This document shows positions 62,190-64,000 of a stretch of 64,000 bases of DNA, in pieces. The position numbers and the translations under genes were made by a program. This DNA is from Nothopassalora personata (Eukaryota > Ascomycota > Dothideomycetes > Mycosphaerellales > Mycosphaerellaceae). Each line of letters starts with the position of its first letter. The first letter of the stretch is position 1. Where the stretch lies: NCBI GenBank assembly GCA_033816765.1, contig CM066290.1:310001-374000 (forward strand), given 5' to 3'. The notes beneath the pieces are model-generated. The model saw only the letters and a program-made list of their open reading frames with translations. It had not been told where the DNA came from and made no database searches.

Positions 62190-64000
62190 GAATCTTCTAC
62201 TAACAGTTTCGTAGGTTTTCTTTTAGTTCCTAGGTATTTTCTAATTCGTCGTATCCCTTCCATTTAATAAGGTATCGCTAACCCTTTTTATCTAGGATTT
62301 TTTCGACTTTAAATTCGTTTTCTACTTCCGGCTCAAAATAGAAGCTCTCTTAGTAAGGTGTTCTAGCGTCTACGGGTTCTAGCTTAGAGATATAGAAGAC
62401 TAGGTAGATTTTTGCGTTAGGTGGTAGTCGTAGTCGATAGTTAACTAGTCCTACGACTTTATCAATTAAAAATGGTCCGACCTTAACGTAATCCAGTCTC
62501 TTAGTCTACCTTCTTATTCTCAAGTTTTTTGTAAGGAGATAGACCTTATCCCCCTCTTTTAGTAGAGGTGCTATTTTTCTTATGTCCTACCGTTATTAAG
62601 ACAGTTTTTGTTATGCATCTTCGATCGCCTTACGTGTTTCTTTATGCACTTTCTTAAGAGTATCCGTCGTTACGATCGCTCTTTCGGCTTGTAGGTAGGA
62701 TCTAGTGTTCTAAATAGGTTAGGATCTTTACTAAAGTTCGCATAAAATGGCGTCGTTAAAGTTGTCTCTAATTTATGATTGTTTAGTGCAATCTGCGCTA
62801 TTAGTAGTAATGAAACCTAGTTATCTTATGCATAATTAATGTAATGTCGTAGGTATTGTTCTAGCGTTTAATTTATTCTTTTGGTTTATCCGTCTATTTC
62901 CGGATAATATCCTATTAATAGCTTATGTTTAATTCCGATCGTTCCTATAAGCGTCTTCTAGTAATTTAATGTGAATAGCTTATCTCTGTCCGTTATAAAC
63001 GCTTAGGAAAATCCGTAGTATCGGATAAGTCTATCTAGTACGAGGTATCCGAGCTACTCTACATTGTATGTCTCTAATGTAGGAATGAAGTGTGCATACT
63101 TCGTAAGTCTATTAACTATAACTAGTATTATGTCGTATAGTTGTTTCGTAACTTAATCCTTTAACGGTAGGAGTTTCGTAATAAAGTCTATTATAACTTC
63201 GTCCTATGGTTTCGTCGGTAGTGTCCTAAACTGTAGGTAACCGTATTTTGCATGTCTCGTAGCCTTGTTTCGTTAGTAGTGTACGTATTGTTTAATGTAG
63301 CATAACATCTTAAGTCTTATCTATGGAAATGAGAAACTACGTTATATTAGGTCCATTGTTTTTAAAGTTCTAGGGTGTCTATAAGTTAGTCCGTCGTAAT
63401 ATTATCGTATGCATTCTTCTTCTCGATCCTTAGGTACTTAGTATTTTCCTTACGATATAGGGAATTGTTCGTCCCTGTCGCCTAATATCTGTACGATGTT
63501 GTTAAATTCTCTTATGTTAGTACTAAGACTTCCGTCGGGGTTTGTCTTTAATATTTTATGTTACACTAGTTCCCTTCCTTCTATATAGTCGCTTCTTCGG
63601 CTTAGCGCGTTGGCGCGGCTATTCTCTCGTCCTAGAGTATATTTAATTTCGAACTTATACTATCCTAGTAGCTCCGACTAGCGGGCTTACCTTCGGGTAA
63701 GTTCTTTCGTCGTCGTAAAGTACGTAAGATTCTTATAGTTAGAAAGAATCGTTAACTTCGGTAGGCCCTCGACATATACTCTCTAATGTTATATAGTAGC
63801 AATAATAGCTAGAAGCTCTTTATTATAGATGTCGTAGTTCTGTTCCGCTATAGTTATTTTCCGGGAGTAATAGGCTACTAGGTGTCTCTACCTATCGTAT
63901 GTCTATGTTAGATATGCGCCTATTGCTATATTAGACGCATCGGTCTCGATGTGGACTTCCTTACTACTATTGAATAGTCGAAGCGTAGGGGCTGAAGCGC
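62190..64000 (-). pseudogene. pol 3' part of B- (chromodomain, integrase, RNase H), RIP-broken
   Basis: Reverse complement of the B+ pol region (about 56.2-58.0 kb). Chromodomain near 62.25-62.35 kb, integrase about 62.7-63.4 kb, RNase H from about 63.6 kb to the window edge. Stop codons throughout. Confidence 0.8.

Larger units (their letters stand above)
60958..64000 (-). mobile_element. RIP-degraded Ty3/gypsy element B-, 5' part outside window
   Basis: 3' LTR, polypurine tract (reverse complement of 61367-61382), antisense ORF, tRNA-like sequence and the 3' two thirds of pol, reading leftward. Pol matches B+ in reverse. The 5' half and 5' LTR lie beyond 64000. Confidence 0.85.

Overview
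This window looks like a chromosome segment of a filamentous ascomycete (Pezizomycotina; a Dothideomycete is plausible but unproven). It holds one normal host gene at the left edge, then about 55 kb of nested LTR retrotransposons. Most of these carry the signature of repeat-induced point mutation (RIP): CA and TG dinucleotides are almost absent, TA is in excess, and coding frames are broken mainly by TAG where CAG would be expected. CpG is kept, so much of the degraded DNA is still moderately GC-rich. Element names used here (A, B, C, F, G, H, E1, E2) are labels for this report only.

Layout. 1-5774: partial large ubiquitin-specific protease. 5775-8545: non-RIP intergenic DNA with no supportable gene. 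8546-8799 and 23418-24885: RIP-degraded DNA with a Lys-rich broken ORF, split by element A. 8800-23417: Ty3/gypsy element A (minus strand, 410-bp LTRs, TSD TCTTA), itself split by intact element E1 (14842-22258, TSD TAAAG). 24886-25044: piece of an H-type LTR. 25045-31849: RIP-degraded element G (plus). 31850-about 34687: 5'-truncated element F, an old relative of E1. About 34690-51414: RIP-degraded element C1 (plus), split by intact element E2 (36495-43786, TSD ACCTA) and by a second C copy, C2 (46698-50800, TSD ATAGG). 51415-52181: gag end and 5' LTR of element H (minus). 52182-59170: element B+ (plus). 59171-60911: degraded Ty1/copia with a solo C-type LTR. 60912-60957: the missing end of the H LTR. 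60958-64000: element B- (minus), running off the window.

E1 and E2 are the only elements with open frames. Both are chromoviruses with a Gag ORF, a Pol ORF (protease, RT, RNase H, integrase, chromodomain) and essentially identical LTRs. In both, Pol lies in the -1 frame behind a GGGAAA(C/T) heptamer, a 5-nt spacer and a stem-loop. In both, the site just inside the 5' LTR is complementary to a stretch inside the LTR, as in self-priming Tf1-type elements. They inserted into DNA that had already been mutated by RIP and do not look mutated themselves.

The most unusual features are: an antisense accessory ORF between pol and the 3' LTR in elements A, B and C, carrying a six-cysteine zinc-cluster-like pattern; a tRNA-like sequence with A- and B-box motifs between pol and that ORF in both B copies; and a split target-site duplication (GTCTT at 52177-52181, AAGAC at 60953-60957) showing that B+ and B- were reshuffled by an inversion. 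Boundaries of RIP-degraded genes are approximate because they were drawn by eye.
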